Assembly: GCF_033958435.1 (NCBI RefSeq)
Contig: NC_134152.1
Coordinates: forward strand, 22,914,001-22,978,000
Direction: 5' to 3'
Origin: Carettochelys insculpta
Taxonomy: Eukaryota; Chordata; Testudines; Carettochelyidae
DNA length: 64,000 nt
The notes beneath the pieces were generated by a model. That model saw only the letters and a program-made list of their open reading frames with translations. It had not been told where the DNA came from and searched no databases. The translations under genes were made by a program, and so were the position numbers. Of the stretch, positions 47,051 to 60,900 are shown one piece after another (positions within the stretch are counted from its first letter, which is position 1; the number at the start of each line of letters is the position of its first letter).

Positions 47051-47625
47051 ATAGTGGCATTGGAAAAGGTTCAGAAAAGGACAATAAATTGACTAGGGGT
47101 TTGGAATAGGTGCCGTGTGAGGAAAGATTGAAAAACTGGGACTTTTCAGCTTAGACAAAAGGAGACTAAGGGGGGATATGAGAGAGGTCTATAAAATCAT
47201 GACAGGTGTGGAAAAAGTGAATAAGGAAAAGGTATTTACTTGTTCCCATAACAAAAGAACTAGGGGTCGCCAAATGAAATTAATGGGTAGCAGGTTTAAA
47301 ACCAACAAAAAGAAGTGTTTTTTCACACAGTTCATAGGCCTGTGGAACTCCTGACCAGAGGAAGTTGTGAAGACTAAGACTTTAACAGGGTTCAAAAAAG
47401 AACTAGATAAATTCATGGAGGTGAGGTCCATCGATGGCTATTAGCCAGGATGAGTAGGAGTGGGGTTCCTAGCCTCTGTTTGTCAGAGGTTGGAGAGGGC
47501 CCACTTTTGTGACTACCTGTTCTATTTACTTCCTCTGGGGCATCCGTCATTGGACTGTCGGAAGACAGGGTATTGGGCTAGGAAGACCTTTGGACTGAAC
47601 TAATATGGGCGTTCTTATGGTTTCC

Positions 47626-48510
47626 CCACCCCTATCCTTCATTATCAATAGTACAGCAATATAGAACAGGCGACCACATTGCAAACTTCCTCACAGTGGC
47701 CCAATAACAAGTTTCAACACCAACTACCTCAAAGGTTGAAAGCGTAAGTGCATTCGCTATGTTCATGCAGCTGTTGATTTGAGCCATAGGCATCACTTTT
47801 CTCAGATTTCTTTTTTTCTGAGTGGAGCAGCGTGGGCATGATAATGGTTAGTTTACTGTATTCAGGGAAGTTTTGCCCTTTTTTTTTAATGTGGCAACTA
47901 AATTTTTTCTGTTCTTTCATAATGGACCCTGAGAGGTTAAGATTCCAATTCAAGGGAGGGGACCCTGGGTAAGAGGCTATGTGAGCCACAAAAGGCAGCT
48001 TGAGACACTGTAATCCAGACAGTTGGTCATCAGGAACTGAACTAGGACCAGCAGACATGATTCACATAGACAACTAAATATCCATGTGTCTCAAGATGAC
48101 AAAAATTTGGATCTCTACCATTATTCCTACCTTTGACCCTGAATGTGGAAGACACCAAGCCACACAAGAGAGAGCACAACAAAGTGTCAACTTGACTTCA
48201 TAAAACATAGTTTTTTTCCTCTCCTTTCTGTATGCTGCTAGCTCTGTGAACAACTGGCCCAATATATGCAAAATCAGTGAGGCTTTTCCACAATACTTTT
48301 TAATATAGATCACACACCCAGAAAAGTTTTGATTGCCAAGCAGTAGGTGATGGTATGGAAGGTTTGCCATCTATGTAACATGAAAAATAGGATACAAACA
48401 AATTAAAATGAAAAAACTGAAAAATTTAATATAAATAAGCTTGTATATTACCCTTTGGTGTAGAAAGACTGTGGCTAATGCTATTATTTCTCTTTGTATC
48501 TTCTAAACAG
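47626..48510. other. Region upstream of gene 2's coding exon, nothing assigned
   Basis: No repeat or coding motif recognised. If transcription begins at a distal exon this is intron; otherwise it would hold the promoter. Confidence 0.4.
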
Positions 48511-48908
48511 ATTACGATAAAGGAAAACATTGTGGCCCTGAATGGAGCTTTTTAACATGAGACTTAGTGGAATTACCTGCACCCCAGAGCAACATGGAGC
48601 AATTTTCAACATGGAAAAAAAATTGTTTTGCATGTCTGGTGACAGAAAGTCATATCCCACATTATAGGTGTGACTCAAAACATACATCTGATGGGGAAGT
48701 GCCGTCCTGGAGCCAAACATCTGACTGTAGTCTGAACCAACATGCTGCAGCACTGATTAAAAGAAGCATGAACATAGTCGTGACAGGAGGTGGAGGCTAC
48801 TTTGGATATAATCTGGGGTGTGCTCTTGCCAAGTCAGGAGCCTCTGTTGTTCTGTTAGATACACAAAAGCCCATTTGGGAAATTCCCAGTGGAATAGTGT
48901 TTATTCAG
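48511..48908 (+). CDS. SDR42E2: Gene 2 first coding exon with NAD(P)-binding glycine motif
   Basis: A plausible acceptor (cttctaaacag) precedes 48511, which suggests an upstream non-coding exon. Donor GTATGA follows 48908; coding ends in phase 0 (VFIQ). TGGGGYFG is the TGxxGxxG motif of extended SDRs. An ATG at 48542 opens a 41-codon upstream frame ending at 48667 that overlaps the 48594 start in another frame. Confidence 0.8.
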
Positions 48909-51900
48909 GTATGATTTAAAAAAAAAACATGTTCTCAACAGTCAAATGATGTTTATATTTGATTTTTATGTAGCATCTCAGCAGCACAGTTTTCACAGAA
49001 CCCGGAATGATCATAAACATGTCAAACATTTTAAAGTTAGACTCCTCCACAACTTCCAAACTATTTTAATCAATAGGACTGTGAAATATATGGGAATTAC
49101 TTACCGTAGGAGGGCAATGAAGTCTGGTGCCTAGACCAAGGAATTTCTGTGTTCTGTTCCTGGTTCTGCAAATAATTCTTCTTGTGACTTTAAGCAAGTC
49201 ACTTCACCTGCCTGAGCTCTGATTTAACCCTCTGTAAAATGAGTATGATACTAGCTCCCTATTTCATATGGGTGTTCTAAAGCTAAGGGAAGTAATTTTT
49301 GTGAAGTCTACTGTTCTCATGGGAAGAAAGTTGTTATAATAACAATACAATGAGCCTGATTTTTCAGCCCCTGGTTTCCTTGAGTCTATGCAAAATTGCA
49401 TGCATGCCTTCTATGGGCACTAACAGCTTCATGGCAAATTCTAAGGTTAAATTCAAAACATCTTTCCATGTATATTACAGGCTGATGTGAGGGATTATGA
49501 TGCCCTATTTGCTGCTTGTGAAGGGGCTGACATTGTGTTTCACGCAGCTGCATATGGAATGTCAGGATCAGAGCAGGTAAGTACAATTGTCTTGTATACC
49601 TTTCTATCTGATTCCTTGTAGAATCAATGTTAAGTTAGCCTGTGAGATGGGTGATTTCCATAGTACCATATTTCAATTTTCTGAGCACTCCAGTGCAAAA
49701 AGCATCCATTTTCATTTTTCTGATACATTTTGAAAAGAGATGGTGTTTCAAATCATGAAAAAGGAATGTTTCTTGGAGGCAAATCCCCATGCCACCACTG
49801 AGCTCCGCCAATAACTAGGCTGTTAACCTCAGTCCATCTTTTCCACCAGCACGCCATTCTTCACTGGCATCTCACCTCTTTTCTTACCTGATGTCTGTAG
49901 CTTCCGCTCAAGACCTTCACTGAAGCACATCTGCCTCTCTCACTCCCTGTTGAGCATGGTTTTGAGAAGTCACAGAATCAAGAACACAATGTGCTGACCA
50001 TCCTAGTTTTAAGGAGCTCCCTATCCAACATATTTCTTGAAATGTCCATCTTTTTGCAAATTAGCAATTTTTTTTATGACTAGACTATCCTATCAGTAAC
50101 CGTAACTAGCCTCTATTAGTCACTTAGGCTACATCTACACTAGTGAGTTTTTTTTTTCAAAAAAGCCGGGGTTCTTTCAAAAAATTCCTCAGAGCATCTA
50201 CACACACGTGTTCTTTCGATGTTAAATCAGAAGAATGCAGCACTCTTTCTGCTCACCCTCTTCCTCTCCCAGATGAGAGAGAGAAACTTTTTCTGAAGAA
50301 TCTTTCAGAAGAAATGTGTGTAGACACCCCATGAGGACCACTGGATTTTTCAATCCCTGGCCCATTCTTTCAAATGAGCAGGGGCTGTGTGGCCACTCTC
50401 GACTGAATGAGTGGATCTATTGTTTCAATCTTCTTTTGTGTGTATGTGTGGCTGCACTCTTTCTAAATAGGTTTTTTCAGAAGAAATCTTCTGGAAGAAC
50501 TTTTGAAGGATTGCTGTATTGTAGACATAGCCTTAGAGTTTCATTTACAGTGATAGAGAAGCTATATGTCATAACCAACTCTGAATGATGACAACTTCCA
50601 TTGTGAATAATAAGATATTTAACCCATTGTATAAAATGTCATTACTCCAGTGTTGTTCCAAAAGTGTTAGATTTCAACACTTCTCTGCATACAGTAAACC
50701 CCCGAGTCATGTGAGTTCCTGGGCAACTTTGCAGAACTAAAATTTAGTGCAAGTCGGGGGGAGCCAGGAACCAGGCAGCAGCCGGGCTCCTAGCTCCCCT
50801 GGGCTTGTGGGAGCCGGGAAACGGACCAGCACTGGTCCATTTCCTGGTTCCCACAGGGAAAAATTGAGTATCAGTTTGATAAGAAATACAGTAAACCCCC
50901 GATACGTGCCATTTCCACTTGTGCTTGACTTGTGGGAACACAAGCTGAAATCCTAGGGTTCCCAGGGGCTGGGGACTGGTGGGAAGGCAGCTCCTCCGTC
51001 GGCTCCCCCCTCCAGCTGCCCTCAGCTGCAGACAACTGGGGGACAGACAACCACGCTGCTGCAGCTTCTCCCTGCTTCCCCCAGCTGATGGAGCTGGGGG
51101 CTGGAGTGGGGACCTGGCGGACAAGCTGCCCTCTCGCCAGCCCCTGGGAACCCTAGGGTTTTGATTTGCGTCAAGGCAAGTTAAGCGCAAGCGGTAGTCG
51201 CGTATATCGGGTGTTTACTGTGTGTCTTATCAAACTGATTACTCAATTTTTCACTGAAAGTTAAAACTTGAGTGTAATTTCCTACTGCTGTCTTCTCTTC
51301 CCATTCCACACCTTTCTGCACCCTGTTCTAATACCCAGTGATCTGTAAACTAATCTGAGACCTTGATCCTGCAAATCCTTGTACAGTACATTGCCCGGAG
51401 AACGCACTTCATTGTGCCCAAGCATGAGAGAATTTAGCTGTGCCTGACTCCAAGTAAATTAATCAATAGTCTTAGCTGTTCACAATGGCTGCGTCTACAC
51501 GTGCACGCTACTTCGAAGTAGCGGCAGTAACTTCGAAATAGCGCCCGTCACGTCTACACGTGTTGGGCGCTATTTCGAAGTTGAAATCGACGTTAGGCGG
51601 CGAGACGTCGAAGTCGCTAACCCCATGAGCGGATGGGAATAGCGCCCTACTTCGACGTTCAACATCGAAGTAGGGACGTGTAGACGATCCGCGTCCCGCA
51701 ACATCGAAATAGCGGGGTCCTCCATGGCGGCCATCAGCTGGGGGGTTGAGAGATACTCTCTCTCCAGCCCTTGCGGGGCTCTGTGGTCACCGTGGGCAGC
51801 AGCCCTTAGCCCAGGGCTTCTGGCTGCTGCTGCTGCAGCTGGGGGTCCGTGCTGCATATACAGGGTCTGCAACTAGTTGTTGGCTCTGTGTATCTTGCAC

Positions 51901-54900
51901 TGTTTAATGAAAGTGTGTCTGGGAGGGGCCCTTTAAGGGAGCGACTTGCTGTTGAGTCCGCCCCGTGACCCTGTCTGCAGCTGTGCCTGGCTCCCTTATT
52001 TCGATGTGTGCTAATTTGGCGTGTAGACGTTCCCTCGCTGTGCCTATTTCGATGTTGGGCTGAGCAACGTCGAAGTTGAACATCGACGTTGCCAGCCCTG
52101 GAGGACGTGTAGACGTTATTCATCGAAATAGCCTATTTCGATGTCGCAACATCGAAATAAGCTATTTCGAAGTTGGGTGCACGTGTAGACGTAGCCAATA
52201 AGTGGAAGCATCAAAGCTTCTGCATATCTTCTCCCTTACTAGAAGAGCACAGATTTTAAAATGTGTCATGTGGAGAGACAACAGGGATTTATGAAGAGAT
52301 ATAGTACATAGGTGATCCTCAGCATGGAAACAAAGTACTAGAATCATTGACACTCAATCAATACAAATTTTCTATTATGATAGGAAAAATTATAATCTCC
52401 ATAGATAAAAAATCTAGTGCCCATTCCTTACTCCTTTTTTTTATTCCCCGTTATCCACACCTCATTCACTTACCACAGCATGTTGTATTACTATATTAAG
52501 CTCCTAAAAATGTCACAAACACCTGTCTGAAGGCACATGGGAATAGGTGTTCACGGCCATCTGAGCTGCAGGGGCAAACAGATATCTGAGGGACTTCTAC
52601 ATTGTGAATCTTAAACAAAAATTGAGGACTTGCCCCTGTGATATCTTCAAAATCCTTCAGCCAAATCACTGTTATCATTTTCATGTTATCCAGACTGAAT
52701 CTATACAATGCATTTTCCTCCCTCTCTCTGTCTCTGGCAGCTACTCGGAAATCACAGTTACCACCCGTAATCCAGTACTGATGAAAACAAGACACAGAGG
52801 AGAGTGTTAGCCGCAAGTTGCAAGTTGACACTGCAGCTCAAATCACTTAATAAAACCGAACTTTGAAGAACCCCACATAGAGGTGGTCCCTAGGAACAGA
52901 ACAGCAATTGTCCAATAGTTGTCTTTGCGACCTTCCAGACAAGTATAAATTAATCCTCTCAGGAACACTGATGTTCTTCCCACCTAAAGTCTTACAACGA
53001 GTTAGCAAAGCTTCATGGTTAACAATACCACAGGATATTAATGCAAATAGAGTCAGCATGGACTGCTGAATGTTTTCCATTCCCTAGGAGATAATCAGCC
53101 TACAAGAGTGGAGGCATTCAGGCTGCATTATTGAAGGGAATCAAAGGACTTTATGGAGCCAGAGTTGTCTTGCCACAGTCTTCTGGAGTTCACATTCTTC
53201 CCCAGACAGGGAAGATTAAAGAACACAAACTTATGTATACTGAAATCCTGCTTATACTAACATGCTGTAGAATGAAATTCTCTAGTTGTTCAAGTCTATA
53301 GCTGCATGCAAAAGTCAGTTTTAGTTATACAGTTGAACCTCTCTTGTCCAGCACCTTCAGGACCTGACCGGTGCCAAATGAGAGAATTTGCCAGACTATG
53401 GGAGGTCAATATTGTCCAGTACCTTGCCAAGACCTCCACTGCTTACTGGGCTCTTCAGCATTTAGGGGTAAATTACAGCTAAATAACAGCACAGAACACT
53501 GAGGGCCAGGACTGGTGGCTGTAACTTTATGGGACCACAGGAAACTTGGCCACACCTGTGATAAGTGGTCATCTGGCTGACTAAAATCACGCTGGATTAC
53601 AGATGTTGCCAGATAAGAGTTCCTGGTCAGAAAGGTTGAACCTGTAGTGCATCTGTTCTTTTGGTGCTCCTTGTACTGGGGTTGGGAAAGTGGCCTCACA
53701 AGCCAAGACTCCAGAAACAACCTGGGAGCCACCAAGGACTTTCAGTGCAGAAGAATCAGTGAAGTGCTGTTTAAGAGTTAAAGCTCTGCACTCAGGCAGG
53801 AGAGCAGAGTTCACAGCATTGCTCTGACAGTCTGGGATGTAGGGCAAGTCACCTCAGCCATCTATTCCTCGGTCTCTTTTGCTGGAGGTGAGATAATGAA
53901 ACTTATCCACCTCACAATTTTGTTTTGAAGCTTAAATACTTACATCCAAATCCTGGTCATGTTGGGTGCATATCATGGCCATACCTAAGTCTTACCTGCC
54001 ATCTCTGAACTTACATTCACAAATACAATGTCCCTATTAAAAAACAGAAATAATATTTTCTATGTTGATTGGGAAGACTGAAACCTGAAATAAATTACTG
54101 CAATAACTGCTGTATTTAATAACTCAGTTACCCACATTAGTAGGCAGAATGTTACCAAAGCTAAGAAAACTTGTCCCTGATGTGTGATCCTTAGAAATAA
54201 ATTGAAAGATAAAATAATAATGTTAAAAAATCTGAACCTTCTTAAAAATAAAATGAAATCCTCTCTGAGAAAATTTTAATTAAAATAGCAAAATAATCAT
54301 CTGAACTAGACACAAAATTTGTTAATTATTTTTGTCACTGTACAGGACAAATTCACTGAATATATACTGCTGAATAGAAAGGACTGATTATTGAATTGTT
54401 ACTGTAGCTTGTATGTTTAAAAGCCTCGTTTTTTTAATTCTTGTTTTAGGCTACGTTTTACATTTTTAAATGAAAAGTCATTCTGAAATGGAAAAAAAAT
54501 CTTTTTGTGTCAAAAATCATTAAAACAGCATGCAAACCAACTATTCCCTGATTCCAATTTTGTTTCAATAATTGAAATTTTTGACAAAAAAAACCATTGC
54601 CCTGAAAATACCTGACCAGCTCTAAGACAATATAAAATGTGAGATTATTCAGACATTATACAATCTCTCTTTTTCTAGCTACAAAAAGGAAAGATTGAAT
54701 CAATAAACATTGGTGGAACAAAACTCATAATTGAAGGTATGTATCTAGATGTCTCAGTGTATTGGCATGACAAACTAATATACCATTTAGTAAAAGCTAT
54801 TTGGTGCAGGTGAACTATTTCTTAGTATGTATTTTATATGGAAAAATGTCATTTTAACACAGTAATGAGACAACTCACCTGGGTTCGGCATCTGACTCTG

Positions 54901-57900
54901 TCCCAAGATTTTCTGTGTAACTTTGGCCAAATCCCTAAAAGCCAAACAGTCAGCCTGGGTGCTAGAGAACTGTGCAAGGGCAAACAGGAGAGATCTCATT
55001 CGTCCCACCTAATTTTCAGAATAGGGTCAAAGCTACTGCACTGGGGTCACTGGACCCTATGTTTCCCTTGCCATATTGTCACCCAAACCTTTTTCATAGG
55101 ATTATATCAACAGAGAGGATCCATGTACTGTTGGACTGAGATTTATTTACTCCACCGATGGGTCTAACAAATTTTTATTAAGGCAAAGCAATCACTCAGT
55201 AATGATCAGTTACTCACAAGCAGGACGCTCATGGAAACAATGTCATCACAGTTGCTTCCAGCACCAGACAAACATACCTTCAACCTTCCATTTTACACAA
55301 ACTTAGTCATAACTTTGTCATCTTTGTATAACTATGTATTAGGCTCACTTCCATTTTAACTCTCCTTCCCCCTTCAGTACAGGTTTGATGTCAGTTCAAA
55401 CTTCTTTTCCAGGTTTTTAGTAACTTTATAGTTTGTTTATCACAAAGTTGGGACTGTTGCAGATATGTCCATTTCCCACCTCCTGCACCTGTACACAAAG
55501 CCACCAGCAGCACCTCACATCAGAATGGCACTATTAATCTCTCTGCACTTCTTATCAGTAAAACGGATATAATACTACTTCTCTCCTCTGTATGGGTATT
55601 GTGAGATTTAAGACGATTATTTAGAGCATGAAAAAGACATTTAAATTATTGCATGGAAAATGCTCAGTGAGTGACAGGATTACTTTTGTTATTACTTTAT
55701 CCTATTAAGGTTACAGAAAGCTACCCAAGGAAAAGCTTCCCTTTTATTTGACTTTGTACCTGCACACTCCTTACCTAAAGTCATGTTTGGTTTTTTAGTT
55801 TTTTATCAACTGTCTCAGAAAAATTAGGACAACCAATTTTCGGATTCTCTTATTTCCAGATATGGGTTTTCAAATTGTATTACATACATTGTGGCCCAGC
55901 TACCGTAGTTCTCTTCTTTATTTTCAAAATATAGTGACATTTCTGTTACAGAAACATGATCTTTGCTCCCATATTCTGCCTGTCTGTGATCCCTTGTAGA
56001 TGTTGTTGCTCTCCCCTCGGACTTTTTTTCTCAGAAACAGGAAGAGTTTAGCATAGGGCCACAATGACGGGCATAGCTGCTTAAATGTGGAAATCCAGTG
56101 TTCCTCTAATTTTTGCCATCCATGGGTGGAATAAATTTTGTTATGTGCACCCAGGCATGTACAGATGTGCACCTCCAATAGAAAATCAGCTTGCCAGTTG
56201 TGAGGGTTCTGCTAATCAGCTGGGCAGCACTTGAATCTCTCCTGGGTGTCCACTCAAGTGCTCAGCTTACAAGGAACACTGATCATGCCCCTTAGTCCCT
56301 AACTCTGTTCCTCAACAGCTTCTCTAACCATTGGGGGCTTAAGGAACATTGTATCTCCCCAGGTTTGTAAGAAAGCCAGAAACAAGGAGGAATAGTTCTA
56401 ACTCTTGATTGCAACCTGACAGCTGCTTTTCTTTTGCATGTTGAGCTTGATACAGGAATAAGCATTCATTTATTAGTAAGGAATTTACTATATTTTTGGT
56501 TGCTATTTTAAGAGCAGTTCTCCAGGCTATCATCCTATTAGTTTGTGAATATATCGGGGGCAGTCATTAGAGTAGTTCTGCTACTCTTAACCTAGTGGAC
56601 TGGGGCCCTATCCCCTTCCTAACAGAAGAGTTTGAGCCTTAATTGATCAATTACAGGATACTCAGTCGGAATGTGATGCCAAATTATAAAGCACTTAGGA
56701 TCATTTGGAATGAAGGGACTTACATAAATACATTATTATAAATTGGCAAATAATCCTCAAATGGAAAGATTACTCTTATAATACATGTGACTTGTTTTTA
56801 AAAAGGCTCATTTCCTGTTCATGTAAGTTACCTGTTAGGGCATCTTCATTCTTTCTGGGGCACCTGGCACTGGCCAAAGGGAGAAGACAGGATACTGGGC
56901 TAAACGTATCTTTGTTCTGATCCTGTATGGCCATTCTTATGTTCTAGGTTATTTTTTTATTATCCCAATTGTTATTTAAATTATTTGCTTTGCATATCAC
57001 TGCAGTCTGCAAACAACAGAACATCCCCAGACTGATATATACTAGTACAGTGAACGTGGTGTTTGGAGGGAATCTCATTGAAGACGGTGATGAGGAAACT
57101 GTGCCATATTTTCCATTGGAAAAGGTATTTTGCCTATATTATTTGTTCCATGTTTTTTCCGTTACTATTGTGCTCGTTCTTCCTGACCAACACTGGGTGA
57201 AGAAGAACAAGGAAAAAATCTTATTGTTTTAAATTTTATGTAGACACCATGACTGTGTCTACACTACAAACATAACTTTGAAGTTGCTTACTTCAAAGAA
57301 CAACTTTGAAGTAAGCAACTTGGAAGTTGAGTGTCTACACACACCCTACTTCGAAGCTGGCTCCTTTACTTCGCAGTTAACTTCCAAGTAAGGGAAAATG
57401 TGTGTAGACTCTCTGGTGGCTACTTCGAAGTAGTGCCTAACTTCGAAGATAGTTCCAAGTGTCGATGCACCCCATTTGAAACATAATGCATAGTTGTTTT
57501 AAATAACTGTTAGCACAGTATGTGCTTCGCTGACCATCACGGCTCTGCCCATGGAAAAGGAACTATATGGCTGTGTCTACACTACAAAAATAACTTTGAA
57601 GTTGCTTACTTTGAAGCACAACTTCGAAACAAGGAACTTCGAAGCTGAGTGTCTACACAAACCCTACTTCGAAGTTAAACTTTGAAGCAGGGCACTACTC
57701 CATTCCCGGGAATGGAGTAAGGACTTCGAAGTTGGGCTCCCTACTTCGAAGTAATGGAAAACGTGTGTAGACTCTCTGCTGACTACTTCAAAGTAGTGCC
57801 TAACTTGGACGTTGGTTCCCAGTATAGACACACCCTATGAGTCCTCATGCTCATGCAGAGTTCCATTGTAGTTAATACAGTTCCACGAGGACATAAAAAT

Positions 57901-60900
57901 CCTCTTGTTTGGATTAGGGTCGGAGTCTTGATGTTCATTATTTTTATCTACGTACCTGTCATCTGTTTCTTTCTGATTAAATATTGTCATCTATTTTCCA
58001 ACTCATGTTAAAATGGAAAAAACACTTTTTTACATGAGATCATTGCCTTCAATAAGTGAATATTATCAGTTCATGTGAATTTTTATTTTCCTATCTTCTG
58101 TTCCCATTCAAATAACTCTTTGGATTTAATGTAGTGCCTAGCTACTACTATGATTCAGACTGTACGGATGGCAGAGAAAATAGTTTTTAATAATGTGACT
58201 GAGTAAATTCAGAGGGGAAGCAGATATTTAGTAAATTAAGCTCACGCTACAGGGAAAGCCAGCCCAAGAATTCTCAACTAATCATTAACTCATACAGTAA
58301 TAACCATCAGTATTTTGAGTGGTTTTTCTATTACTACAGAAACACATATAAATTGTAAAATATTAAGCAATTAAAATCTGAGTAACACTACTGTAAAAAT
58401 ATTTTACTTTGCAATAAAATTTAAATATTTCTTCAAATGGACTACAGTCAACTGAAAATCCCGATTTGTGTAAGGTTTTATTAAATAAAATGAAAATGTG
58501 CATGCTTTATTTAAATGATTTGTATTTTTCAAAAATTGAGGAAAAGAGAAGTTCTGTTAATGAAAGAATTGAAGTGATTCAAACGACAAATGGAGCTTGT
58601 TGGTAGACAATATATGCAGTTTTTCTGTCTTTTTGCTAGAACAAACAGGCTTTTCTCCATTTCCCATGCTCATTGCAGCAATATATAGTACGCCCAAAGG
58701 GATATGCTCTCTCTCTCATGCTCACCGATGGCAGGGGACAGCCTGACACATTTACAAAGGGGCCAGGTTTCATTTCACTTTTGTAGCTTGTGAGTTTGGA
58801 GGTGAGAACATAGGTGAACACCTCAGGGAGTTTCCGCAAAGCTGCTGAGGCGTCTAAATGATAGCGCAGGTAGCTCCAGCTATGCAGACACAAGTGGTCA
58901 GAGAATCAGAAAACCAGCCTGGTACCATCTATATAAAGCCAGCCAATACTCCCATGGGACTCTGGACCAGAGAGCCAGGAGAGGACCCTCTCAGAGGTGA
59001 AAACACTATCAAGAAGCCGCTTCTGTGGGGCTTTTTTTCCCAAGCCAAAAGTGTTTGCTGTGTTGCTATGCCTATCTCAAGCCCCATCCCATGCAAACTA
59101 GCTTGCTGGGAAACTACCAGGGACAAAGCTGGGAGCAAGGAATATTAGGGTGTGAGGAATTTGTTGTGTTTGTTAGTTACATTTCACCCTTTCCTTCTCT
59201 AGAAATATTCTTTTTTTCCCCCAGGCCCAGTAAAGTCCCTGGTATACTATTGGTTTTACATGTGGCATTTCATGTTTTGAAATGTGTATGTTTGTTTCAT
59301 TTCTTGGAAGTGGGCTATATTCCTGGTAGTGGGGTTTTTTTGAGTCAGAAAGTGAAAGGGCTGTAGTCAATTTGGTTTCCAGTAATATTTTCTTCAAACT
59401 TTAAGCATTGATTTAGCTGTGCCGAAACAGAGCGCTACTCAAAATTTCTCCATTTTATCCATTTTCTGTAAGAGTTATTGAGAAGCAATCCTATTCCAGG
59501 TTAATCCTACTTTTCTGGCTCATTTTGGTTTAATCTATTTCAACAGTCACTCAGTTATGTCAGTTTTGAGGACTGTATTTTCTTTGGTGGTTCTAACTAT
59601 TTTCTGTTTGGTTTTATGAGACAGCCTATTCCAGGCACATTCTAGTTTCCTGGCACAGCCAAACCCTTATGTTGCTCCAAGTTATGATAAGAGGAAACTG
59701 TATGCCAGATTTGGTGGTCCTAGTTCTTATTGTTGAGGAGGAGGTCTTGATCAGACAGACAAACTCTCTCAAATATATAGTAGCTAATATAGGCATTTTA
59801 CCCCAAATTAGTGTCTCCACAACTTCTTAATTTTAAGAAGTTGATATAGAGCTGAGGACAAGAAACTGGTCTGATAGACGCTTTTTTTTGTCCTGTACAG
59901 AATATATTGATGTAATTTAACAAAACCATAATATTTGCTCTGTTTTTAGCATATTGACTATTATTCCAAGACCAAATCAATTGCAGACCAAATGGTACTA
60001 GCCGCTAATGGAACTCCAACAGCAGGTACTTTTCAATTAACATTGGTTCACTTCAGCTATTAACAGCATAAATGGGTGTATTACTTCTCCTGATGCCACA
60101 TTTAACTGACATGTGGATGTGTTTTCTTCAAGCTGACAAGATCACTGTGGATAGTTCTCTAAAAACATACACCCAGCTTGCAGTGGCAGTCATAAAAGCT
60201 AACAGCACATTGGGAATCATTAAAAAGGGATATAAAATAAGAAAAAAATCCCATATTGTCTATGTATAAATCCATGGTGTGCTTACATCTTGAATACTGT
60301 GTGCAGATGTGATTGTCCCACCAGGAAAAAGATAAATTGGAATTGGAAAAGGTTCAGAAAATGACAACAGAAATTATTAGGGTGTGGAACAGCTTCCATA
60401 TAGGAGGATATTAATGAGGCAGCTTTATCAGCTTGGAAAAGAGCTTACTAAGGTCCAGAGCCATCCCTAGAATTTATGGAGCCCTACAAGCAACCTTCCC
60501 ATATGCGTCTCCCTCCCGCCGCCCCCACAAGTAACTTGTTCTCAGTCCCTCCCCAGCACAGGGCCCCCATGCTCTCCCTGTCCCCACCACATGGGATGTT
60601 ACCTGGGAGAGTCCAGCAGAGAAAGGGTTAAATGCCTCATCTGCTGCCACTCAGCCTGAGGAATCCTCCAGGCTCAGAAAGGGTGGCTGACTGGGGCTGG
60701 AGGGGCAGCAAAAGGGGCATCTGCCCCAGGGTATACCAGTTTAAAAGGGCCCATGGCCCAGACAGCATTCTGGGACTTTTAAATCACACCTGGAGCCCTG
60801 GGCAGCATGAGAGGGCAGTGCTGAGGGGAGGCAGGGAAAGATTTGTCCCCAGCCCACCCATTCCAATCCCCTGGAGCTGCCCCCCTCTCCCCACCCACTT

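Larger units (their letters stand above)
44318..47625 (+). mobile_element. CR1 LINE 3' half split by a Harbinger-like element
   Basis: Left part 44318-44831 (KFANDTKLLM, LRNWAIKWQMNFSVDKCK); right part 47051-47625 (cattggaaaaggttcag to tatgggcgttcttatgg). The two parts join in the same CR1 sentence, ctcaaaaaac / gtggcattgg. More degenerate than the copy at 13040. Confidence 0.85.
49577..54678. other. Gene 2 intron 2
   Basis: 5.1 kb. Holds the elements at 50127, 50692, 51487 and 53340. The remaining sequence, including 52200-53330 and 53650-54678, has no feature I can name. Confidence 0.6.

Noticed and set aside
51570..52123. Frames of 100-105 codons in the 710-bp element
   Set aside because: They span terminal inverted-repeat sequence and do not match the SANT protein or a DDE transposase.
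58636..59366. Frames of 85-113 codons in gene 2 intron 4
   Set aside because: No counterpart in gene 1, no consistent splice sites, and the gene 2 exons join in phase without them.
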